This document shows positions 43,371-51,019 of a DNA stretch of 64,000 bases, piece after piece (the first letter of the stretch is position 1; every line of letters begins with the position of its first letter). Made by a program: the position numbers and the translations under genes. Under the pieces are notes generated by a model that saw only the letters and a program-made list of their open reading frames with translations, ran no database searches and was not told the DNA's origin. The stretch comes from CALLMM01 sp964429855 (GTDB lineage: Bacteria; Armatimonadota; Chthonomonadetes; Chthonomonadales; CAJBBX01). The DNA lies in the NCBI GenBank assembly GCA_964429855.1, contig CAYSDM010000007.1, forward strand, positions 1 to 64,000. The letters are read 5' to 3'.

Positions 43371-45021
43371 GTGGATGTAAACGCCCGCTTTGAGCAGGTG
43401 ACAACCGAATATCTGGCGCATCTGTACGCCTCGCAGCCGGTGATGGCGACCGGGATGGGCGTCCATGACTATGACGATCAACTGCCCGACCTGAGCAAAT
43501 TCGCCGTGGCGGACGAACTACGCCGCACACGCGCCTATCTGCATGAGATTGATCGCTTATCGCTGGCACACATGAGTCCGGATAATCGTCTGGACTACCG
43601 GCTGGCGCGCGCTGACAGTCAGATGCTCATCTCCCGTCAGGAACAGGAGCGACCACTGGAGCGGCAGCCGCATCTCTATGCGAGGACGGCGCTTTTCGGG
43701 CTGTATATGCTGGTGATGTGCGATTTTGCCCCGGTGGAGGAGCGCGCAGTCTCCCTGCGAGGACNNNNNNNNNNGGCTGCGCGCCCTGCCGCACCTCTTT
43801 CAGAGCGCGCGCGAAAACCTGTCCCACCCCCCGCGCATCTTCACTGAACTCGGAATACGCGCCGTTGAGGACGGAGCCTCGCTGTTTCTGGAGACGATCC
43901 CGGCGTTTGCCGAACAGATTACAGATCGCGCGCTCCGGCGGGAGACGCTGGATGCCTGCCGGGAAGGTCTCGGACATCTGCATGCTTACGGGGAGTATCT
44001 GAAGCGGGAGGCGCTGCCACAGTCCAACGGGGATTTTGCCCTCGGAAGAGAGATTTTCGACTACTACCTGCGCGTCGGGCATATGCTGGAGGAGAACTGC
44101 GACGATCTGCTGGAGATCGGGCGCGAGGAGATGGCGCGGACGAAGGCGCAGATGACCGCGTTAAGCGGCCAGATTGACTCCTCGCGAACCTGGATGGAGC
44201 AGATTGCGGAGATGAAGCGGCTCCATCCGTCGGCGGAATCGCTGGTGGATGTCTATCGGTCGGAGATGGAGCGGGCGCGCGAATTCGTGATATTGAAGCG
44301 GCTGGTGGAACTGCCGGAGAACGAGTCGCTGGTCGTGAGAGAGACGCCTCCCTTCGCGCGCGCCTCGCTGCCGTATGCCGCCTATCTGTCTCCTGCCGCC
44401 TTTGAGGAGAAGCAGGAGGGGGTCTTCTGGGTAACGCCGGTGGACGGCGCGCTGTCGGCGGAAGAGCGGGAGGCGCGGCTGCAGGGACACTGCCGTTTTC
44501 GGATTGCGGTGATCGCGCTGCACGAAGGCTATCCGGGGCATCATCTGCAGTTGACCCGCGCCAACCAGTCGCCTTCGCGGTTTCGCCGACATTTCGGGCA
44601 GAGCAGCCTGCTGGTCGAAGGCTGGGCGCTCTACTGCGAGGAGATGATGCGGGAGCAGGGCTACTATTCCGATCCGCGCATTCAGTTGATGCAGTTGAAG
44701 GATCAGCTATGGCGCGCCTGTCGGGTGGTGCTGGATGTGAGTCTGCATACGCGGCGCATGAGCGTGGAGGAGGCGGTGCGCTTTCTGGTGGAAGAGGCGT
44801 TTCTGGAGGAGCCGAACGCCCGCGCCGAGGTCTGGAGATACACCGGCTCGCCGACGCAGCCGATGTCCTATCTGATGGGCAAACGCGCTCTCCTGGAGAT
44901 ACGCAGCGAACTGGAGAGGCGGCAGGGAGCGCGTTTTGATCTGCGCCGTTTCCATAACCAGATTCTCTCGTTCGGCTCTGTGCAGCCCCGCCTGATACGC
45001 GAGGCGATGATCACGGTCTGA
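43371..45021 (+). CDS. DUF885 family metallopeptidase-like protein, interrupted by an assembly gap
   Basis: GTG 43371 with AGGAG upstream. The frame runs to the N block at 43765-43774 and continues after it in a frame offset by one, so the true gap length must be a multiple of three, not ten. The protein would be about 546 residues. Key motif: RIAVIALHEGYPGHHLQL, the HExxHH-like zinc site of DUF885. Also conserved are LVEGWALYCEEMM and a C-terminal RRFHNQILSFGSVQPRLI. No signal peptide. It probably hydrolyses peptides; the family is loosely characterised. Nothing suggests that the gene is truly broken. Confidence 0.85.
43765..43774. other. Assembly gap of 10 N
   Basis: A run of ten N inside the DUF885 gene. 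The frames on its two sides disagree with a 10-base length. Confidence 0.98.
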
Positions 45022-45141
45022 TCTGTCAGCGGCACTGAATAAGCTGTTTTCATAATGATAGAGGCTGTTGAGAGAAGCGCGTCGAAAACAGGAACATCAC
45101 ACTCCCGTCGGAAGACTGAGGCGGGAAGGAGGGGATGAATA

Positions 45142-45576
45142 ATGCAGAGAACACGATGGCTGCTGACGCTGATCCTGCTGGCAGTTCTGTGCGCAGGCGC
45201 GCAGGCGCAGGATACGACGACTCCGAAGCAGGGCAGCCCGGAGCGAAAAGCGATTGTAGATGCGCTGCGTGTCCCGATTCAGAAGCGGTTGAAGCAGAAG
45301 GTGATCTTCAAAATAGATCGGCTCAAACTGAAAGAGGGCTTTGCATTTATCGCCGCGCAGCCGCTTCAGCCCGATGGTAAACAGATTAACTATCGCGGAA
45401 CGCCCTACCAGGAAGCGATCGAGGCGGGCGCGTTCGACGACACCGTGATGGCGCTGCTGAAGAAACAGGGCAAAAAGTGGAAGGTGCTGATCTACGTGCA
45501 TGGCGCGACCGATGTGCCGTATGTGGATTGGCCCGAGAAGTATAAGGCTCCCCCGGCTATCTTCAAGGTAGATTAG
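45142..45576 (+). CDS. Exported protein of unknown function
   Basis: 144 residues. The signal peptide (WLLTLILLAVLCAGAQAQ) ends near residue 23. GSPERKAIVDALRVPIQKRL, then a strand-rich core (KVIFKIDRLKLKEGFAFIAAQP) with DGKQINY and AFDDTVMALLKKQGKKWKVL, resemble a small secreted family seen in many Gram-negative bacteria; I cannot name it. The end has VPYVDWPEKY. It precedes the ABC transporter genes by about 100 bases, which hold two small hairpins (45597-45621 and 45623-45635), so it is probably a separate unit. Confidence 0.7.
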   Translation: MQRTRWLLTLILLAVLCAGAQAQDTTTPKQGSPERKAIVDALRVPIQKRLKQKVIFKIDRLKLKEGFAFIAAQPLQPDGKQINYRGTPYQEAIEAGAFDDTVMALLKKQGKKWKVLIYVHGATDVPYVDWPEKYKAPPAIFKVD

Positions 45577-45677
45577 CGAAAAGCCGTTCGGGGGAAGACA
45601 GGGCACGACGAACTCCCTGTCAGCCGTTTATCGGCGGTTCCTCGCGGGTACAGCGAGTTTCGACAGGAGCGGAGAGC

Positions 45678-46691
45678 GTGCAGAGCCGTCCAACAACAGC
45701 GCAGGAGAGAGTTTCCGGCATGCACTCCCTCGCGCGATTTCGCGAGGTGGGCGTACTGGTGTTTCTGGCGATTGTGGCGGTGATCACCAGTCTGTATCAG
45801 CCGCGCTTTCTGCTTTCGTCCAACCTACGCAATATACTGCTGGATACCCCGCTGCTGATGATTGTCGCGATGGGCATGACGATGGTTATCATCAGCCGCA
45901 ATATTGATCTTTCGGTCGGCGCGATGCTGGGAATGAGCGGGATGGCAGTCGGTATGCTGTTCAAGCAGTATCCCGACTTTCCGATTTCGTTGGGCGTGCT
46001 GCTCGGTATCCTGCTCGGCCTGCTCATGGGAGCCATCAACGGGACGCTGGTTACCTGGCTGCGCGTCCCGGCGATCATCGCCACGCTGGGAACGCTCAGC
46101 GCCTACCGGGGCTTGATCTTTATCGTCAGCGGCGGGAGGCAGGTAGATAACAACGACGTACCGCTCGATCTGATCCGTCTGTCGCAGACCTCCCCGATAG
46201 GGATTCCCTGGCTGGTGATCTTCGCGCTGAGTATCACCGTCGCGGTCTACCTGTTTCTGGGCTATCACCGATGGGGGCGCGGAATCTATGCGGTCGGGGG
46301 AAACCCGGAGGCGGCGCGACTGAGCGGAATCCGGGTCAACGCCACACTCTTCTTTACGTTCGTGGCGACGGGCGGGCTGTCTGGCTTCGCCGGGGTGATG
46401 TACGCCTCGCGGTTCGGCTTCGTCAACCCGGCGCAGACCGGCGCGGGATTTGAACTGAGCGTCATCGCCGCGACGGTGATTGGCGGGACGCAGGTCTACG
46501 GCGGGGTCGGCTCGGCGGTCGGAACCGCGTTCGGCTGCATGCTGCTGGCGGTCGTCAGCAACGCCCTGACCATCACCGGGCTGTCGGGACAGTGGCAGCT
46601 TGCGGTCTACGGCGCGATCATCCTCGCCGCGCTCTTGATCGATTCGCTGATTCGCAGCCGTCTGGGACGCGCCGCCGGAGAGACCGCCTGA
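45678..46691 (+). CDS. CUT2-type sugar ABC transporter permease 1
   Basis: 337 residues from GTG with GGAG upstream; ATG at 45720 is an alternative. About nine to ten membrane helices. The BPD_transp_2 signature is present: GMTMVIISRNIDLSVGAMLG (about 73-92), AINGTLVTWLRVPAIIATLG, IYAVGGNPEAARLSGI (the ATPase-contact loop, about 207-222) and AATVIGGTQVYGGVGSAVGT. It resembles RhaP/RbsC of rhamnose and ribose importers. Its stop shares a base with the start of permease 2. Confidence 0.9.
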   Translation: MQSRPTTAQERVSGMHSLARFREVGVLVFLAIVAVITSLYQPRFLLSSNLRNILLDTPLLMIVAMGMTMVIISRNIDLSVGAMLGMSGMAVGMLFKQYPDFPISLGVLLGILLGLLMGAINGTLVTWLRVPAIIATLGTLSAYRGLIFIVSGGRQVDNNDVPLDLIRLSQTSPIGIPWLVIFALSITVAVYLFLGYHRWGRGIYAVGGNPEAARLSGIRVNATLFFTFVATGGLSGFAGVMYASRFGFVNPAQTGAGFELSVIAATVIGGTQVYGGVGSAVGTAFGCMLLAVVSNALTITGLSGQWQLAVYGAIILAALLIDSLIRSRLGRAAGETA

Positions 46692-47638
46692 TGGGACAAG
46701 TCCTGAGCTTTCGCTACCTGCGCGAACTCGTCGTGGTGATACTCTTGCCGCTGACGTTTCTCATCAATGCCCGCCTGTCGCCCTACTTCCTCGATCCCGC
46801 CTATCTTTTGAGCGACACCTCGCAGTATATGGAGGCAGGCGTCATTGCGCTCGCGCTCACATTCATTATCATCAGCGGCAACATAGACCTGTCGGTCGCC
46901 TCGAATATGGCTCTCGTCGCCTGCGTCACGGCGTCACTGTATGCGCGGCTTGGAGCGCCGATCAGCGTGGCAATTCTGGTCGGGCTGCTGCTGGGAGGGC
47001 TGCTGGGACTGATAAACGGGCTGCTGATCGCCCACTTCAGGCTGCCCTCGCTGACCGTCACACTCGGAACCTTTGCGCTCTATCGCGGAATCGCGCAGAC
47101 GCTTCTGGGCGACCAGTCCATCAGTTCGTTCCCGGAGTGGTTCGTCGGGATTGATTACCGGATGATCGGTCCGGTTCCGCTCCCGCTGCTAATCTTTCTG
47201 ACGCTGGCGATCCTTTTTGCGCTGATCCTGCACCGCACGCTTGTCGGACGATGGATATATGCCCTGGGAGCCAATCCGACCGCCAGCCGTCTGAGCGGGA
47301 TTCCGGTGAAGAACGCCACCATTACGCTGTTCGTCTTCTCCGGGTTCTGCGCGGGATTTGCCGGACTGATGATGGCTTCGCGCCTGAATGTGGCGCGTTA
47401 CGATATGGCGCTGGGGCTGGAACTTGATGCGATCACGGCGGTGGTGCTGGGCGGAACCGATATCTTCGGAGGGCGCGGCACAATCTTTGGAACGGCGACC
47501 GCGCTTTTTCTGATCGGTATTCTTCGCAGCGGCATGGGACTGGCGAATATCAAGATTGAACAGCAGCTTGTGGTGATCGGCGCGCTGTTGATCGTTTCCA
47601 TTGCCCTGCCGAACCTGTTCCAGCGTCGCAGGAGTTAG
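46691..47638 (+). CDS. CUT2-type sugar ABC transporter permease 2
   Basis: 315 residues starting at ATG 46691 (TGATG overlap with permease 1); the frame open further upstream is not coding. Signatures: ALTFIIISGNIDLSVASNMA, INGLLIAHFRLPSLTVTLG, IYALGANPTASRLSGIPVK and VVLGGTDIFGGRGT. Two different permeases in tandem is the arrangement of rhamnose (RhaP, RhaQ) and autoinducer-2 importers, not of ribose RbsC. No ATPase gene (two-nucleotide-domain RbsA type) lies next to it. Confidence 0.9.
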   Translation: MGQVLSFRYLRELVVVILLPLTFLINARLSPYFLDPAYLLSDTSQYMEAGVIALALTFIIISGNIDLSVASNMALVACVTASLYARLGAPISVAILVGLLLGGLLGLINGLLIAHFRLPSLTVTLGTFALYRGIAQTLLGDQSISSFPEWFVGIDYRMIGPVPLPLLIFLTLAILFALILHRTLVGRWIYALGANPTASRLSGIPVKNATITLFVFSGFCAGFAGLMMASRLNVARYDMALGLELDAITAVVLGGTDIFGGRGTIFGTATALFLIGILRSGMGLANIKIEQQLVVIGALLIVSIALPNLFQRRRS

Positions 47639-47644
47639 CGGCGC

Positions 47645-47686
47645 GGTGAAGAAATATGAGGGGTAATCTTCACCAACTACCCCCTC
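47645..47686 (+). promoter_or_regulatory. Overlapping alternative stems in the leader of the binding-protein gene
   Basis: GGTGAAGA (47645-47652) pairs with TCTTCACC (47667-47674). GGGGTA (47660-47665), inside that loop, pairs with TACCCC (47678-47683). The two stems interlock, giving either a compact pseudoknot or two mutually exclusive hairpins. The SD GGGAGG begins a few bases later (47688). Confidence 0.4.
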
Positions 47687-47701
47687 CGGGAGGAATCACC
47701 A

Positions 47702-48775
47702 ATGAGAAGACGATTGCCTGCGGCGCTGGCGCTGATGGGTCTGATGGCAATCTTTGCTTCGGGATGTAAACAGGAGAAGCCCTCGCCGCCGCCACCGGGC
47801 GCAAGCCCCGGAAGACCGTCGCCCACGACCGGCGGCTCTACTCCAACCACGCAGAAGTACCGGGTCGTCTATATTCCCAAGAATACCGGCAATCCCTACT
47901 TCGACGACATCATCGCCGGCTTCAAGCAGGCATCGGGGGAACTGGGCTTTGAGTTCGATACGGTCGCTCCGGCTACGGCGGACGCCGCCTCGCAGATACC
48001 CTTCATCAAGCAGCAGATTCAGCGGGGCGTGAACGCCATTGCCATCTCGCCTAACAGCCCGGACGCGATCAAGCCTGCGCTGAAAGAGGCGATGGCGAAG
48101 GGGATTCAGGTGATCTGCGTGGATGCCGATATGCCCGGACACGAAGAGGGACGCACCGCCGCCGTGCTGCCAATGGACTTCGATGAGACCGGCAAGAGCC
48201 AGATTGAACTGATGGGCAGCCTGATCGGCTACAAAGGCGAGATCGCCATTCTCTCCGCCACCACCGACGCCCCCAATCAAAACTACTGGATCAAGGGGAT
48301 GCAGGAGACGCTGAAAGACCCGAAATATAAGGAGATGAAGCTGGTCGCCATCGTCTACGGCAACGACGATCCGCAGAAAAGCCTGATTGAAGCCGAGAAC
48401 CTGCTGACCCGCTTCCCGAATCTGCGCGGCATTATCGCCCCGACCACTGTCGGCGTGGCGGCGGCGGCGCAGGCGGTTGAGACGGCGAAAGCCTCCAATC
48501 GCGTCCAGGTGACGGGACTGGGAACGCCCAACCAGATGCGCCGCTTCATCCAGAACAACACGGTGCAGAAGTTCGCTCTCTGGAGTCCGAAGGATATGGG
48601 CTATCTCTCCGCCTATCTGATTGATGGGCTGGTGAAAGGGACGGTGAAACCGGCGCCGGGAGCCTCGTTCACGGCAGGGTCTCTCGGCGAACGCGCCTTC
48701 AAGGAGAAGAACGTGGTCATCACCGGACCGCCCGTGATCTTTGAGAAGAGCAACATAGACAAATACAACTTCTAA
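47702..48775 (+). CDS. Sugar ABC transporter substrate-binding lipoprotein (rhamnose/AI-2 type)
   Basis: 357 residues. The lipobox IFASGC (Cys22) marks a lipoprotein; a Pro/Ser/Thr-rich linker (26-50) follows. The type I periplasmic binding fold (about 53-345) begins VVYIPKNTGNPYFDDIIAGF, then ATADAASQIPFIKQQI, AISPNSPDAIKPALKEA and DADMPGHEEGRTAAVLPMDF. The KNTGNPYFD opening and this spacing recall RhaS and LsrB proteins. A terminator-like repeat follows, ending the three-gene importer unit. Confidence 0.9.
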   Translation: MRRRLPAALALMGLMAIFASGCKQEKPSPPPPGASPGRPSPTTGGSTPTTQKYRVVYIPKNTGNPYFDDIIAGFKQASGELGFEFDTVAPATADAASQIPFIKQQIQRGVNAIAISPNSPDAIKPALKEAMAKGIQVICVDADMPGHEEGRTAAVLPMDFDETGKSQIELMGSLIGYKGEIAILSATTDAPNQNYWIKGMQETLKDPKYKEMKLVAIVYGNDDPQKSLIEAENLLTRFPNLRGIIAPTTVGVAAAAQAVETAKASNRVQVTGLGTPNQMRRFIQNNTVQKFALWSPKDMGYLSAYLIDGLVKGTVKPAPGASFTAGSLGERAFKEKNVVITGPPVIFEKSNIDKYNF

Positions 48776-48806
48776 CGGCAGTCTGTCGCTAAGGGAGCAA
48801 CATGAA

Positions 48807-48838
48807 AGGGGATCGGAGCGATGCGGCTCCGATCCCCT
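48807..48838. terminator. Inverted repeat between convergent binding protein and rpsR
   Basis: AGGGGATCGGAGC (48807-48819) pairs with GCTCCGATCCCCT (48826-48838), 13 bp with a 6-base loop. The minus-strand tail is TTTCATGTTG, weakly U-rich. Probably a bidirectional terminator. Confidence 0.6.
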
Positions 48839-48864
48839 CTGTCTACTGTCTGCGTCAGGTCGCG

Positions 48865-49116
48865 CTACTCGGAAACAAACGGCAGTAGAGCGATATGACG
48901 CGCGCGCTTGATGGCGTCCGTCAGAATCCGCTGATGTCCGGCGCAGGTTCCGCTGGAACGGCGCGGGACGATCTTGCCGCGCTCGGTAACGAACTTGCGC
49001 AGCTTGGAGAACGCCTTGTAGTCAATGCTGGTGGCTTTCTCCACGCAGAAGGTACATACCTTGCGGCGCGGCTTCTTATATTTTCCGGGCGCGCGTTTGC
49101 GCACAGGAGCAGGCAT
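48865..49116 (-). CDS. rpsR: 30S ribosomal protein S18
   Basis: 83 residues, AAAGGAA upstream. An N-terminal basic stretch is followed by KVCTFCVEKATSIDYKAFSKL and GKIVPRRSSGTCAGHQRIL, then TDAIKRARHIALLPF, which are diagnostic of S18. The CxxC near residues 21-24 and the later Cys fit zinc-containing S18 forms. It is the last gene of the rpsF-ssb-rpsR unit; rplI, which often follows, is absent here. Confidence 0.97.
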   Translation of the reverse strand: MPAPVRKRAPGKYKKPRRKVCTFCVEKATSIDYKAFSKLRKFVTERGKIVPRRSSGTCAGHQRILTDAIKRARHIALLPFVSE

Positions 49117-49128
49117 AGCTATTCCTTT

Positions 49129-49626
49129 CTAGTCGTCAGCGAACGGGTCGGTGTCATCCAGATCATCCACCGGAGCCGGAGCGGGTTTGCGGCTGGATGC
49201 CGGAGCGGGCGCGTTTCCCACAGCGCGAGACGCGGCAGGAGCCGGGCTTGCGGTCGCTCGCGGCGCGCTATACCCCTCTTCTGCAGGCGCTCCCTCTCCC
49301 TCTTTCGGGCGATCCAATCCATTGACATTGTCGGCGACCACTTCGGTCGCGTAGCGCTTTGTGCCGTCCGGCGCATCCCAGGAGCGAATCTGCAGACGCC
49401 CCTCGACCGCCACCAGACGCCCCTTCCGCAGATAGTTCGCGGCGAACTCGGCGGTGCGTCTCCAGGCGACGATGCTGATGAAGTCGGTCTCTTTTTCGCC
49501 GGTCTCCGGGTCCTTGACGGGACGATCCACGGCAATGCGAAACTTGGTGAGAGCGACCCCGCTGGGAGTGTACTGCGTCTCCGGGTCGGCGGTCAAACGT
49601 CCGATCAAAACGATACGGTTCAACAT
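49129..49626 (-). CDS. ssb: Single-stranded DNA-binding protein
   Basis: 165 residues from ATG 49626, chosen over an upstream in-frame start because GGGAGG lies in front and the family begins MLNRIVLIGRLTADPE. The OB fold (1-105) includes YTPSGVALTKFRIAVDRP, FISIVAWRRTAEFAANYLRKG and VEGRLQIRSW. A Pro/Ala-rich linker leads to the acidic tip DDLDDTDPFADD, a variant of the usual DDDIPF end that binds partner proteins. It sits between rpsF and rpsR as in most bacteria. Confidence 0.97.
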   Translation of the reverse strand: MLNRIVLIGRLTADPETQYTPSGVALTKFRIAVDRPVKDPETGEKETDFISIVAWRRTAEFAANYLRKGRLVAVEGRLQIRSWDAPDGTKRYATEVVADNVNGLDRPKEGEGAPAEEGYSAPRATASPAPAASRAVGNAPAPASSRKPAPAPVDDLDDTDPFADD

Positions 49627-49723
49627 GGTTTTTTCCTCCCTGATGTCCGCCCTTCGGCGGACAACGGTCCTCAAAGAATATGATCTATAAGCGGCGCTCG
49701 GTGTCGCCGCATCCTAAAAAGCG

Positions 49724-50026
49724 CTACTCTTCGTCTTCGTTCTGGCGGACGATAATGTGGCGCAGGACATCATCGCTGATTCGGAAGAGGCGATCCAGTT
49801 CTCTGGGAACCTCCGTTCCTCCCTCGAAATTCATCAGGATGTAGTAGCCTTCGCGGCGGCCCTTGATCTCATAGGCAAGGCGGCGTCTGCCCTGCTCCCA
49901 CTTACCGGTCTCTCCGACAACGCCTCCGCTGTCTGTAACGACTTTCTTGTACCTCTCCATGATCGCGGTATACTGCTCTTCGGTCAGTTCCGGATCCACG
50001 ATATAGATCGCTTCATAGTGTCGCAC
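49724..50026 (-). CDS. rpsF: 30S ribosomal protein S6
   Basis: 100 residues from GTG; GGGAGGT lies 12 bases upstream. YEAIYIVDPELTEEQYTAIMERY and KWEQGRRRLAYEIKGRREGYYILMNF identify S6. The acidic end RQNEDEE is usual. First gene of the unit. Its leader (50027-50130) holds two hairpins: GTTCCGG/CCGGAAC at 50057-50076 and CGGGC/GCCCG at 50087-50099. These are in the right place for S6:S18 autoregulation, though I cannot confirm the consensus. Confidence 0.97.
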   Translation of the reverse strand: MRHYEAIYIVDPELTEEQYTAIMERYKKVVTDSGGVVGETGKWEQGRRRLAYEIKGRREGYYILMNFEGGTEVPRELDRLFRISDDVLRHIIVRQNEDEE

Positions 50027-50136
50027 GGTCGTATAGATACCTCCCTCGGTCTGATGGTTCCGGTCTCTCCCGGAACAGGAAGTGATCGGGCATTGCCCGT
50101 CGGGGATAGCAGAGCGTCCCCCTTTTGAACCGCGTT

Positions 50137-50165
50137 AGTATACCACTCGCTCCGGGCTTTTACAA
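50137..50165 (-). promoter_or_regulatory. Promoter of rpsF-ssb-rpsR
   Basis: On the minus strand TTGTAA (50165-50160), 17 bases, TATACT (50142-50137), preceded by TGG as an extended -10. Leader of about 105 bases to rpsF. With the hairpins and the repeat nearby, this accounts for the 480-base gene-free stretch 50027-50506. Confidence 0.7.
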
Positions 50166-50316
50166 GCGGAAAACTTTTTTTCAATGATTTCATTCGCGGG
50201 CTGCCCGGCAAGAAATCTGCCTTTTCTGTCTCTCTGTAGAATTGATGCTGGTAGATCGTCAAAGTAGAAGGGTTGCATCGCCTGGCTGCTCTGTTGAGCG
50301 CAGCCAAACACTGTCC

Positions 50317-50368
50317 TGTCGAGCGCAGCGAGACATCTTAAGATTCTTCGCTTTCGCTCAGAATGACA
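50317..50368. repeat. Imperfect palindromic repeat, REP/MITE-like
   Basis: The element begins TGTCGAGCGCAGCGAGACA and ends CTTTCGCTCAGAATGACA, with a perfect 10-base centre ATCTTAAGAT (50335-50344). A related half, TGTTGAGCGCAGCC, lies at 50292-50305. The end phrase, read on the other strand as TGTCATTCTGAGCGAAAGCG, resembles short interspersed repeats known from many bacterial genomes. Confidence 0.6.
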
Positions 50369-50452
50369 GCCATCCCAACTATCCTGACGTCGTACTAGCA
50401 GGAAGCGGTTCTTCCCGCGCTGATTCGGCGTAACGCGGTTTTTTTGGTCGTG

Positions 50453-50482
50453 TTGACTTGCTAAATAACCGTTGGGTATACT
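50453..50482 (+). promoter_or_regulatory. Sigma-70 promoter of the ACT-lysC unit
   Basis: TTGACT (50453-50458), 18 bases, TATACT (50477-50482). The start near 50489 leaves only about 18 bases before ATG 50507. Confidence 0.65.
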
Positions 50483-50506
50483 GATTGCGAAATATTACAC
50501 AGACTC

Positions 50507-51019
50507 ATGTATGCCGGGGAAATGAACCAGGAAACCGCCACAAAACATGTCTCGTTTGAGCGCGAGCGCGGCGTCTACGCCGTGGAGGTGACGCCCGACG
50601 TTGCCCATATCGCTGTGCATGTGCACGCCGAGCAGGAACGCGCGGAGGACATTCTGCGGGTCTTTCGGACGCTGGCGTCCGCCTCCATCCCCATCTTCCT
50701 GATCAAACTGCATCGCGCCGCCGTCTCTTTCGCCCTGAACGCACAACAGCTTTCCGAAGCCGAGAGATGCCTGAAAGCGGCGCAGTTCGCCTACTCCGTT
50801 CGCCCCGATCTGGCTGTCGTTTCGGTGATCGCCAGCAGTATGCGCGACCTGACCGGCGTGATGGTAACCATTGCCGACGCGCTGCAGGAGGCGAAGGCGC
50901 TGATGTACGGCGTCGGCGACGCGCACAACTCGGTGCAGTGCCTGATAGATGGCGAGCGCGTGGAAGCCGCCGTCTCCAGCCTGAAGCGGACCTTTGCACT
51001 GGAGGAGGCGAATGAGTAG
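50507..51019 (+). CDS. ACT-domain protein paired with aspartate kinase
   Basis: 170 residues from ATG 50507; a second in-frame ATG at 50522 is possible, and neither has a good SD. Two ACT-like modules: SFERERGVYAVEVTPDVAHI with PIFLIKLHRAAVSFAL, and SVRPDLAVVSVIASSMRDLTGVMVTIADAL with AHNSVQCLIDGERVEAAVSSL. The arrangement mirrors the C-terminal regulatory part of aspartate kinases, and the gene overlaps lysC by 8 bases. It probably binds an amino acid and modulates the kinase. Confidence 0.75.
   Translation: MYAGEMNQETATKHVSFERERGVYAVEVTPDVAHIAVHVHAEQERAEDILRVFRTLASASIPIFLIKLHRAAVSFALNAQQLSEAERCLKAAQFAYSVRPDLAVVSVIASSMRDLTGVMVTIADALQEAKALMYGVGDAHNSVQCLIDGERVEAAVSSLKRTFALEEANE

Noticed and set aside
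43371..45021. Apparent programmed frameshift in the DUF885 gene
   Set aside because: The frame change coincides exactly with the ten-N gap, so the gap length is simply wrong.
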